From: Pleurodeles waltl
Lineage: Eukaryota > Chordata > Amphibia > Caudata > Salamandridae
DNA: 64,000 bases
Reading direction: 5' to 3'
Assembly: GCF_031143425.1 (NCBI RefSeq)
Contig: NW_027150010.1
Location: 1-64,000 of the forward strand
Every line of letters begins with the position of its first letter. Positions within the stretch are counted from its first letter, which is position 1. Below are positions 49,131 through 60,611 of the stretch, one piece after another. The notes beneath the pieces were generated by a model. It saw nothing but the letters and a program-made list of their open reading frames with translations. It had not been told where the DNA came from and made no database searches. The position numbers were made by a program, and so were the translations under genes.

Positions 49131-52100
49131 GTGACTTGCGGGGCTCGGACCAGGTTCTGTTACCCAGAATCCTTTGCAAACCTCAAAATTTGGCTTAAAA
49201 AAACACATGTTCCTCACATTTCTGTGGCAGAAAGTTCTGGAATCTAAGAGGAGCTACAAATTTCCTTCCACCCAGCGTTCCCCCAAGTCTCCCGATAAAA
49301 ATGATACCTCACTTGTGTGGGTAGGCCTAGCGCCGGCGACAGGAAACACCCCAAAGCGCAACGTGGACACATCCAAAATTTTGGAAGAAAACAGAGGTGT
49401 TTTTTGCGAAGTGCCTACCTGTAGATTTTGGCCTCTACCTCAGCCGGCACCTAGGGAAACCTACCAAACCTGTGCATTTCTGAAAACTAGAGACCTAGGG
49501 GAATCCAAGATGGGGTGACTTGCGGGGCTCGGACCAGGTTCTGTTACCCAGAATCCTTTGCAAACCTCAAAATTTGGCTAAAAAAACACATGTTCCTCAC
49601 ATTTCTGTGGCAGAAAGTTCTGGAATCTGAGAGGAGCCACAAATTTCCTTCCACCCAGCGTTCCCCCAAGTCTCCCGATAAAAATGATACCAACTTGTGT
49701 GGGTAGGCCTAGCGCCGGCGACAGGAAACACCCCAAAGCGCAACGTGGACACATCCAAAATTTTGGAAGAAAACAGAGGTGTTTTTTGCGAAGTGCCTAC
49801 CTGTAGATTTTGGCCTCTAGCTCAGCCGGCACCTAGGGAAACCTACCAAACCTGTGCATTTCTGAAAACTAGAGACCTAGGGGAATCCAAGATGGGGTGA
49901 CTTGCGGGCTCGGACCAGGTTCTGTTACCCAGAATCCTTTGCAAACCTCAAAATTTGGCTAAAAAACACATGTTCCTCACATTTCTGTGGCAGAAAGTTC
50001 TGGAATCTGAGAGGAGCCACAAATTTCCTTCCACCCAGCGTTCCCCCAAGTCTCCCGATAAAAATGATACCTCACTTGTGTGGGTAGGCCTAGCGCCGGC
50101 GACAGGAAACACCCCAAAGCACAACGTGGACACATCCAAAATTTGGGAAGAAAACAGAGGTGTTTTTTGCGAAGTGCCTACCTGTAGATTTTGGCCTCTA
50201 GCTCAGCCGGCACCTAGGGAAACCTACCAAACCTGTGCATTTCTGAAAACTAGAGACCTAGGGGAATCCAAGATGGGGTGACTTGCGGGGCTCGGACCAG
50301 GTTCTGTTACCCAGAATCCTTTGCAAACCTCAAAATTTGGCTAAAAAAACACATGTTCCTCACATTTCTGTGGCAGAAAGTTCTGGAATCTGAGAGGAGC
50401 CACAAATTTCCTTCCACCCAGCGTTCCCCCAAGTCTCCCGATAAAAATGATACCAACTTGTGTGGGTAGGCCTAGCGCCGGCGACAGGAAACACCCCAAA
50501 GCGCAACGTGGACACATCCAAAATTTTGGAAGAAAACAGAGGTGTTTTTTGCGAAGTGCCTACCTGTAGATTTTGGCCTCTAGCTCAGCCGGCACCTAGG
50601 GAAACCTACCAAACCTGTGCATTTCTGAAAACTAGAGACCTAGGGGAATCCAAGGAGGGGTGACTTGCGGGGCTCGGACCAGGTTCTGTTACCCAGAATC
50701 CTTTGCAAACCTCAAAATTTGGCTAAAAAACACATGTTCCTCACATTTCTGTGGCAGAAAGTTCTGGAATCTGAGAGGAGCCACAAATTTCCTTCCACCC
50801 AGCGTTCCCCCCAAGTCTCCCGATAAAAATGATACCTCACTTGTGTGGGTAGGCCTAGCGCCGGCGACAGCAAACACCCCAAAGCGCAACGTGGACACAT
50901 CCAAAATTTTGGAAGAAAACAGAGGTGTTTTTTGCGAAGTGCCTACCTGTAGATTTTGGCCTCTAGCTCAGCCGGCACCTAGGGAAACCTACCAAACCTG
51001 TGCATTTCTGAAAACTAGAGACCTAGGGGAATCCAAGGAGGGGTGACTTGCGGGGCTCGGACCAGGTTCTGTTACCCAGAATCCTTTGCAAACCTCAAAA
51101 TTTGGCTAAAAAAAACACATGTTCCTCACATTTCTGTGGCAGAAAGTTCTGGAATCTGAGAGGAGCCACAAATTTCCTTCCACCCAGCGTTCCCCCAAGT
51201 CTCCCGATAAAAATGATACCTCACTTGCATGGGTAGGCCTAGCGCCCGCGACAGGAAACACCCCAAAGCGCAACGTGGACACATCCAAAATTTTGGAAGA
51301 AAACAGAGGTGTTTTTTGCGAAGTGCCTACCTGTAGATTTTGGCCTCTAGCTCAGCCGGCACCTAGGGAAACCTACCAAACCTGTGCATTTCTGAAAACT
51401 AGAGACCTAGGGGAATCCAAGGAGGGGTGACTTGCGGGGCTCGGACCAGGTTCTGTTACCCAGAATCCTTTGCAAACCTCAAAATTTGGCTTAAAAAAAC
51501 ACATGTTCCTCACATTTCTATGGCAGAAAGTTCTGGAATCTAAGAGGAGCTACAAATTTCCTTCCACCCAGCGTTCCCCCAAGTCTCCCGATAAAAATGA
51601 TACCTCACTTGTGTGGGTAGGCCTAGCGCCGGCGACAGGAAACACCCCAAAGCGCAACGTGGCCACATCCAAAATTTTGGAAGAAAACAGAGGTGTTTTT
51701 TGCGAAGTGCCTACCTGTAGATTTTGGCCTCTACCTCAGCCGGCACCTAGGGAAACCTACCAAACCTGTGCATTTCTGAAAACTAGAGACCTAGGGGAAT
51801 CCAAGATGGGGTGACTTGCAGGGCTCGGACCAGGTTCTGTTACCCAGAATCCTTTGCAAACCTCAAAATTTGGCTAAAAAAACACATGTTCCTCACATTT
51901 CTGTGGCAGAAAGTTCTGGAATCTGAGAGGAGCCACAAATTTCCTTCCACCCAGCGTTCCCCCAAGTCTCCCGATAAAAATGATACCAACTTGTGTGGGT
52001 AGGCCTAGCGCCGGCGACAGGAAACACCCCAAAGCGCAACGTGGACACATCCAAAATTTTGGAAGAAAACAGAGGTGTTTTTTGCGAAGTGCCTACCTGT

Positions 52101-52192
52101 AGATTTTGGCCTTTAGCTCAGCCGGCACCTAGGGAAACCTACCAAACCTGTGCATTTCTGAAAACTAGAGACCTAGGGGAATCCAAGCAGGG
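49131..52192. repeat. Block of 8 monomers repeated 8419 bp downstream (monomers 129-136)
   Basis: Monomer starts: 49131, 49515, 49897, 50278, 50660, 51043, 51427, 51811. They match 57550-60611 (starts 57550, 57934, 58316, 58697, 59079, 59462, 59846, 60230) at an offset of 8419 bp, or 22 monomers. Markers: CTACCTCAGCC with GTGGACAC (49131 and 57550), AAAGCACAACG with AAATTTGGGAAG (49897 and 58316), a C6 run with GACAGCAAACACC (50660 and 59079), CTTGCATGGG with GCGCCCGCG (51043 and 59462), TTTCTATGGCAG (51427 and 59846), and TTGCAGGGCTCGG (51811 and 60230). Private change: GCCTTTAGCTC near 52112. Confidence 0.85.
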
Positions 52193-55100
52193 GTGACTTG
52201 CGGGGCTCGGACCAGGTTCTGTTACCCAGAATCCTTTGCAAACCTCAAAATTTGGCTAAAAAACACATGTTCCTCACATTTCTGTGGCAGAAAGTTCTGG
52301 AATCTGAGAGGAGCCACAAATTTCCTTCCACCCAGCGTTCCCCCAAGTCTCCCGATAAAAATGATACCTCACTTGTGTGGGTAGGCCTAGGGCCGGCGAC
52401 AGGAAACACCCCAAAGCGCAACGTGGACACATCCAAAATTTTGGAAGAAAACAGAGGTGTTTTTTGCGAAGTGCCTACCTGTAGATTTTGGCCTCTAGCT
52501 CAGCCGGCACCTAGGGAAACCTACCAAACCTGTGCATTTCTGAAAACTAGAGACCTAGGGGAATCCAAGATGGGGTGACTTGCAGGGCTCGGACCAGGTT
52601 CTGTTACCCAGAATCCTTTGCAAGCCTCAAAATTTGGCTAAAAAACACATGTTCCTCACATTTCTGTGGCAGAAAGTTCTGGAATCTGAGAGGAGCCACA
52701 AATTTCCTTCCACCCAGCGTTCCCCCAAGTCTGCCGATAAAAATGATACCTCACTTGTGTGGGTAGGCCTAGCGCCGGCGACAGGAAACACCCCAAAGCG
52801 CAACGTGGACACATCCAAAATTTTGGAAGAAAACAGAGGTGTTTTTTGCGAAGTGCCTACCTGTAGATTTTGGCCTCTAGCTCAGCCGGCACCTAGGGAA
52901 ACCTACCAAACCTGTGCATTTCTGAAAACTAGAGACCTAGGGGAATCCAAGGAAGGGTGACTTGCGGAGCTCGGACCAGGTTCTGTTACCCAGAATCCTT
53001 TGCAAACCTCAAAATTTGGCTTAAAAAAACACATGTTCCTCACATTTCTGTGGCAGAAAGTTCTGGAATCTAAGAGGAGCTACAAATTTCCTTCCACCCA
53101 GCGTTCCCCCAAGTCTCCCGATAAAAATGATACCTCACTTGTGTGGGTAGGCCTAGCGCCGGCGACAGGAAACACCCCAAAGCACAACGTGGACACATCC
53201 AAAATTTGGGAAGAAAACAGAGGTGTTTTTTGCGAAGTGCCTACCTGTAGATTTTGGCCTCTAGCTCAGCCGGCACCTAGGGAAACCTACCAAACCTGTG
53301 CATTTCTGAAAACTAGAGACCTAGGGGAATCCAAGATGGGGTGACTTGCGGGGCTCGGACCAGGTTCTGTTACCCAGAATCCTTTGCAAACCTCAAAATT
53401 TGGCTAAAAAAACACATGTTCCTCACATTTCTGTGGCAGAAAGTTCTGGAATCTGAGAGGAGCCACAAATTTCCTTCCACCCAGCGTTCCCCCAAGTCTC
53501 CCGATAAAAATGATACCAACTTGTGTGGGTAGGCCTAGCGCCGGCGACAGGAAACACCCCAAAGCGCAACGTGGACACATCCAAAATTTTGGAAGAAAAC
53601 AGAGGTGTTTTTTGCGAAGTGCCTACCTGTAGATTTTGGCCTCTAGCTCAGCCGGCACCTAGGGAAACCTACCAAACCTGTGCATTTCTGAAAACTAGAG
53701 ACCTAGGGGAATCCAAGGAGGGGTGACTTGCGGGGCTCGGACCAGGTTCTGTTACCCAGAATCCTTTGCAAACCTCAAAATTTGGCTAAAAAACACATGT
53801 TCCTCACATTTCTGTGGCAGAAAGTTCTGGAATCTGAGAGGAGCCACAAATTTCCTTCCACCCAGCGTTCCCCCCAAATCTCCCGATAAAAATGATACCT
53901 CACTTGTGTGGGTAGGCCTAGCGCCGGCGACAGCAAACACCCCAAAGCGCAACGTGGACACATCCAAAATTTTGGAAGAAAACAGAGGTGTTTTTTGCGA
54001 AGTGCCTACCTGTAGATTTTGGCCTCTAGCTCAGCCGGCACCTAGGGAAACCTACCAAACCTGTGCATTTCTGAAAACTAGAGACCTAGGGGAATCCAAG
54101 GAGGGGTGACTTGCGGGGCTCGGACCAGGTTCTGTTACCCAGAATCCTTTGCAAACCTCAAAATTTGGCTAAAAAAAACACATGTTCCTCACATTTCTGT
54201 GGCAGAAAGTTCTGGAATCTGAGAGGAGCCACAAATTTCCTTCCACCCAGCGTTCCCCCAAGTCTCCCGATAAAAATGATACCTCACTTGCATGGGTAGG
54301 CCTAGCGCCCGCGACAGGAAACACCCCAAAGCGCAACGTGGACACATCCAAAATTTTGGAAGAAAACAGAGGTGTTTTTTGCGAAGTGCCTACCTGTAGA
54401 TTTTGGCCTCTAGCTCAGCCGGCACCTAGGGAAACCTACCAAACCTGTGCATTTCTGAAAACTAGAGACCTAGGGGAATCCAAGGAGGGGTGACTTGCGG
54501 GGCTCGGACCAGGTTCTGTTACCCAGAATCCTTTGCAAACCTCAAAATTTGGCTTAAAAAAACACATGTTCCTCACATTTCTATGGCAGAAAGTTCTGGA
54601 ATCTAAGAGGAGCTACAAATTTCCTTCCACCCAGCGTTCCCCCAAGTCTCCCGATAAAAATGATACCTCACTTGTGTGGGTAGGCCTAGCGCCGGCGACA
54701 GGAAACACCCCAAAGCGCAACGTGGCCACATCCAAAATTTTGGAAGAAAACAGAGGTGTTTTTTGCGAAGTGCCTACCTGTAGATTTTGGCCTCTACCTC
54801 AGCCGGCACCTAGGGAAACCTACCAAACCTGTGCATTTCTGAAAACTAGAGACCTAGGGGAATCCAAGATGGGGTGACTTGCAGGGCTCGGACCAGGTTC
54901 TGTTACCCAGAATCCTTTGCAAACCTCAAAATTTGGCTAAAAAAACACATGTTCCTCACATTTCTGTGGCAGAAAGTTCTGGAATCTGAGAGGAGCCACA
55001 AATTTCCTTCCACCCATCGTTCCCCCAAGTCTCCCGATAAAAATGATACCAACTTGTGTGGGTAGGCCTAGCGCCGGCGACAGGAAACACCCCAAAGCGC

Positions 55101-56403
55101 AACGTGGACACATCCAAAATTTTGGAAGAAAACAGAGGTGTTTTTTGCGAAGTGCCTACCTGTAGATTTTGGCCTCTAGCTCAGCCGGCACCTAGGGAAA
55201 CCTACCAAACCTGTGCATTTCTGAAAACTAGAGACCTAGGGGAATCCAAGGAGGGGTGACTTGCGGGGCTCGGACCAGGTTCTGTTACCCAGAATCCTTT
55301 GCAAACCTCAAAATTTGGCTAAAAAACACATGTTCCTCACATTTCTGTGGCAGAAAGTTCTGGAATCTGAGAGGAGCCACAAATTTCCTTCCACCCAGCG
55401 TTCCCCCAAGTCTCCCGATAAAAATGATACCTCACTTGTGTGGGTAGGCCTAGGGCCGGCGACAGGAAACACCCCAAAGCGCAACGTGGACACATCCAAA
55501 ATTTTGGAAGAAAACAGAGGTGTTTTTTGCGAAGTGCCTACCTGTAGATTTTGGCCTCTAGCTCAGCCGGCACCTAGGGAAACCTACCAAACCTGTGCAT
55601 TTCTGAAAACTAGAGACCTAGGGGAATCCAAGATGGGGTGACTTGCAGGGCTCGGACCAGGTTCTGTTACCCAGAATCCTTTGCAAGCCTCAAAATTTGG
55701 CTAAAAAACACATGTTCCTCACATTTCTGTGGCAGAAAGTTCTGGAATCTGAGAGGAGCCACAAATTTCCTTCCACCCAGCGTTCCCCCAAGTCTGCCGA
55801 TAAAAATGATACCTCACTTGTGTGGGTAGGCCTAGCGCCGGCGACAGGAAACACCCCAAAGCGCAACGTGGACACATCCAAAATTTTGGAAGAAAACAGA
55901 GGTGTTTTTTGCGAAGTGCCTACCTGTAGATTTTGGCCTCTAGCTCAGCCGGCACCTAGGGAAACCTACCAAACCTGTGCATTTCTGAAAACTAGAGACC
56001 TAGGGGAATCCAAGGAAGGGTGACTTGCGGGGCTCGGACCAGGTTCTGTTACCCAGAATCCTTTGCAAACCTCAAAATTTGGCTAAAAAAAACACATGTT
56101 CCTCACATTTCTATGGCAGAAAGTTCTGGAATCTAAGAGGAGCTACAAATTTCCTTCCACCCAGCGTTCCCCCAAGTCTCCCGATAAAAATGATACCTCA
56201 CTTGTGTGGGTAGGCCTAGCGCCGGCGACAGGAAACACCCCAAAGCGCAACGTGGCCACATCCAAAATTTTGGAAGAAAACAGAGGTGTTTTTTGCGAAG
56301 TGCCTACCTGTAGATTTTGGCCTCTACCTCAGCCGGCACCTAGGGAAACCTACCAAACCTGTGCATTTCTGAAAACTAGAGACCTAGGGGAATCCAAGAT
56401 GGG
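50278..56403. repeat. Tandem duplication of an 8-monomer, 3063-bp unit
   Basis: Monomers 132-139 (50278, 50660, 51043, 51427, 51811, 52193, 52575, 52957) are followed directly by 140-147 (53341, 53723, 54106, 54490, 54874, 55256, 55638, 56020) with a constant offset of 3063 bp. The types run in order: ACCAACTT, C6 run with CAGCAAAC, CTTGCATGGG, TTTCTATGG, TTGCAGGG, CTAGGGCCGG, TTGCAGGG with AAGTCTGCCG, and a TAAGAGGAGCTAC monomer. Few differences are visible, such as CCCCAAATCTCC near 53875 and CACCCATCG near 55015. The last monomer of each copy is a hybrid or altered monomer. Confidence 0.88.
52957..53340. repeat. Hybrid monomer closing the first 8-monomer copy
   Basis: The 5' part carries GGCTT plus A7 and TAAGAGGAGCTAC, like 49131. 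The 3' part carries AAAGCACAACG, AAATTTGGGAAG and CTAGCTCAGCC, like 49897. The switch is between about 53083 and 53183. Because the next monomer (53341) repeats 50278, which itself follows 49897, this is the expected product of misaligned exchange between those two monomers. It also has a private GCGGAGCTCGG. Confidence 0.82.
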
Positions 56404-57933
56404 GTGACTTGCAGGGCTCGGACCAGGTTCTGTTACCCAGAATCCTTTGCAAACCTCAAAATTTGGCTAAAAAAACACATGTTCCTCACATTTCTGTGGC
56501 AGAAAGTTCTGGAATCTGAGAGGAGCCACAAATTTCCTTCCACCCAGCGTTCCCCCAAGTCTCCCGATAAAAATGATACCAACTTGTGTGGGTAGGCCTA
56601 GCGCCGGCGACAGGAAACACCCCAAAGCGCAACGTGGACACATCCCAAATTTTGGAAGAAAACAGAGGTGTTTTTTGCGAAGTGCCTACCTGTAGATTTT
56701 GGCCTCTAGCTCAGCCGGCACCTAGGGAAACCTACCAAACCTGTGCATTTCTGAAAACTAGAGACCTAGGGGAATCCAAGGAGGGGTGACTTGCGGGGCT
56801 CGGACCAGGTTCTGTTACCCAGAATCCTTTGCAAACCTCAAAATTTGGCTAAAAAACACATGTTCCTCACATTTCTGTGGCAGAAAGTTCTGGAATCTGA
56901 GAGGAGCCACAAATTTCCTTCCACCCAGCGTTCCCCCAAGTCTCCCGATAAAAATGATACCTCACTTGTGTGGGTAGGCCTAGGGCCGGCGACAGGAAAC
57001 ACCCCAAAGCGCAACGTGGACACATCCAAAATTTTGGAAGAAAACAGAGGTGTTTTTTGCGAAGTGCCTACCTGTAGATTTTGGCCTCTAGCTCAGCCGG
57101 CACCTAGGGAAACCTACCAAACCTGTGCATTTCTGAAAACTAGAGACCTAGGGGAATCCAAGATGGGGTGACTTGCAGGGCTCGGACCAGGTTCTGTTAC
57201 CCAGAATCCTTTGCAAGCCTCAAAATTTGGCTAAAAAACACATGTTCCTCACATTTCTGTGGCAGAAAGTTCTGGAATCTGAGAGGAGCCACAAATTTCC
57301 TTCCACCCAGCGTTCCCCCAAGTCTGCCGATAAAAATGATACCTCACTTGTGTGGGTAGGCCTAGCGCCGGCGACAGGAAACACCCCAAAGCGCAACGTG
57401 GACACATCCAAAATTTTGGAAGAAAACAGAGGTGTTTTTTGCGAAGTGCCTACCTGTAGATTTTGGCCTCTAGCTCAGCCGGCACCTAGGGAAACCTACC
57501 AAACCTGTGCATTTCTGAAAACTAGAGACCTAGGGGAATCCAAGGAAGGGTGACTTGCGGGGCTCGGACCAGGTTCTGTTACCCAGAATCCTTTGCAAAC
57601 CTCAAAATTTGGCTTAAAAAAACACATGTTCCTCACATTTCTGTGGCAGAAAGTTCTGGAATCTAAGAGGAGCTACAAATTTCCTTCCACCCAGCGTTCC
57701 CCCAAGTCTCCCGATAAAAATGATACCTCACTTGTGTGGGTAGGCCTAGCGCCGGCGACAGGAAACACCCCAAAGCGCAACGTGGACACATCCAAAATTT
57801 TGGAAGAAAACAGAGGTGTTTTTTGCAAAGTGCCTACCTGTAGATTTTGGCCTCTACCTCAGCCGGCACCTAGGGAAACCTACCAAACCTGTGCATTTCT
57901 GAAAACTAGAGACCTAGGGGAATCCAAGATGGG
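54874..57933. repeat. Tandem duplication of a 4-monomer, 1530-bp unit
   Basis: The monomers at 54874, 55256, 55638 and 56020 are followed by 56404, 56786, 57168 and 57550 at an offset of 1530 bp. The first three pairs match closely, sharing TTGCAGGG; CTAGGGCCGG; and TTGCAGGG with TGCAAGCCTC and AAGTCTGCCGAT. The fourth pair differs: 56020 has an A8 tract and TTTCTATGG, while 57550 has GGCTT and TTTCTGTGG plus TTTTTTGCAAAG. The array therefore switches to the 22-monomer-offset relative at that point. Confidence 0.83.
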
Positions 57934-60611
57934 GTGACTTGCGGGGCTCGGACCAGGTTCTGTTACCCAGAATCCTTTGCAAACCTCAAAATTTGGCTAA
58001 AAAAACACATGTTCCTCACATTTCTGTGGCAGAAAGTTCTGGAATCTGAGAGGAGCCACAAATTTCCTTCCACCCAGCGTTCCCCCAAGTCTCCCGATAA
58101 AAATGATACCAACTTGTGTGGGTAGGCCTAGCGCCGGCGACAGGAAACACCCCAAAGCGCAACGTGGACACATCCAAAATTTTGGAAGAAAACAGAGGTG
58201 TTTTTTGCGAAGTGCCTACCTGTAGATTTTGGCCTCTAGCTCAGCCGGCACCTAGGGAAACCTACCAAACCTGTGCATTTCTGAAAAATAGAGACCTAGG
58301 GGAATCCAAGGAGGGGTGACTTGCGGGCTCGGACCAGGTTCTGTTACCCAGAATCCTTTGCAAACCTCAAAATTTGGCTAAAAAACACATGTTCCTCACA
58401 TTTCTGTGGCAGAAAGTTCTGGAATCTGAGAGGAGCCACAAATTTCCTTCCACCCAGCGTTCCCCCAAGTCTCCCGATAAAAATGATACCTCACTTGTGT
58501 GGGTAGGCCTAGCGCCGGCGACAGGAAACACCCCAAAGCACAACGTGGACACATCCAAAATTTGGGAAGAAAACAGAGGTGTTTTTTGCGAAGTGCCTAC
58601 CTGTAGATTTTGGCCTCTAGCTCAGCCGGCACCTAGGGAAACCTACCAAACCTGTGCATTTCTGAAAACTAGAGACCTAGGGGAATCCAAGATGGGGTGA
58701 CTTGCGGGGCTCGGACCAGGTTCTGTTACCCAGAATCCTTTGCAAACCTCAAAATTTGGCTAAAAAAACACATGTTCCTCACATTTCTGTAGCAGAAAGT
58801 TCTGGAATCTGAGAGGAGCCACAAATTTCCTTCCACCCAGCGTTCCCCCAAGTCTCCCGATAAAAATGATACCAACTTGTGTGGGTAGGCCTAGCGCCGG
58901 CGACAGGAAACACCCCAAAGCGCAACGTGGACACATCCAAAATTTTGGAAGAAAACAGAGGTGTTTTTTGCGAAGTGCCTACCTGTAGATTTTGGCCTCT
59001 AGCTCAGCCGGCACCTAGGGAAACCTACCAAACCTGTGCATTTCTGAAAACTAGAGACCTAGGGGAATCCAAGGAGGGGTGACTTGCGGGGCTCGGACCA
59101 GGTTCTGTTACCCAGAATCCTTTGCAAACCTCAAAATTTGGCTAAAAAACACATGTTCCTCACATTTCTGTGGCAGAAAGTTCTGGAATCTGAGAGGAGC
59201 CACAAATTTCCTTCCACCCAGCGTTCCCCCCAAGTCTCCCGATAAAAATGATACCTCACTTGTGTGGGTAGGCCTAGCGCCGGCGACAGCAAACACCCCA
59301 AAGCGCAACGTGGACACATCCAAAATTTTGGAAGAAAACAGAGGTGTTTTTTGCGAAGTGCCTACCTGTAGATTTTGGCCTCTAGCTCAGCCGGCACCTA
59401 GGGAAACCTACCAAACCTGTGCATTTCTGAAAACTAGAGACCTAGGGGAATCCAAGGAGGGGTGACTTGCGGGGCTCGGACCAGGTTCTGTTACCCAGAA
59501 TCCTTTGCAAACCTCAAAATTTGGCTAAAAAAAACACATGTTCCTCACATTTCTGTGGCAGAAAGTTCTGGAATCTGAGAGGAGCCACAAATTTCCTTCC
59601 ACCCAGCGTTCCCCCAAGTCTCCCGATAAAAATGATACCTCACTTGCATGGGTAGGCCTAGCGCCCGCGACAGGAAACACCCCAAAGCGCAACGTGGACA
59701 CATCCAAAATTTTGGAAGAAAACAGAGGTGTTTTTTGCGAAGTGCCTACCTGTAGATTTTGGCCTCTAGCTCAGCCGGCACCTAGGGAAACCTACCAAAC
59801 CTGTGCATTTCTGAAAACTAGAGACCTAGGGGAATCCAAGGAGGGGTGACTTGCGGGGCTCGTACCAGGTTCTGTTACCCAGAATCCTTTGCAAACCTCA
59901 AAATTTGGCTTAAAAAAACACATGTTCCTCACATTTCTATGGCAGAAAGTTCTGGAATCTAAGAGGAGCTACAAATTTCCTTCCACCCAGCGTTCCCCCA
60001 AGTCTCCCGATAAAAATGATACCTCACTTGTGTGGGTAGGCCTAGCGCCGGCGACAGGAAACACCCCAAAGCGCAACGTGGCCACATCCAAAATTTTGGA
60101 AGAAAACAGAGGTGTTTTTTGCGAAGTGCCTACCTGTAGATTTTGGCCTCTACCTCAGCCGGCACCTAGGGAAACCTACCAAACCTGTGCATTTCTGAAA
60201 ACTAGAGACCTAGGGGAATCCAAGATGGGGTGACTTGCAGGGCTCGGACCAGGTTCTGTTACCCAGAATCCTTTGCAAACCTCAAAATTTGGCTAAAAAA
60301 ACACATGTTCCTCACATTTCTGTGGCAGAAAGTTCTGGAATCTGAGAGGAGCCACAAATTTCCTTCCACCCAGCGTTCCCCCAAGTCTCCCGATAAAAAT
60401 GATACCAACTTGTGTGGGTAGGCCTAGCGCCGGCGACAGGAAACACCCCAAAGCGCAACGTGGACACATCCAAAATTTTGGAAGAAAACAGAGGTGTTTT
60501 TTGCGAAGTGCCTACCTGTAGATTTTGGCCTCTAGCTCAGCCGGCACCTAGGGAAACCTACCAAACCTGTGCATTTCTGAAAACTAGAGACCTAGGGGAA
60601 TCCAAGGAGGG
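57550..60611. repeat. Second copy of the 8-monomer block (monomers 151-158)
   Basis: This copy matches 49131-52192 monomer by monomer at 8419 bp. Differences noticed: TTTTTTGCAAAG near 57827, CTGAAAAATAGAG near 58287, TTTCTGTAGCAG near 58791 and GGGCTCGTACC near 59863. The ACCAACTT-type monomer at 58697 is otherwise ordinary. Confidence 0.85.
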
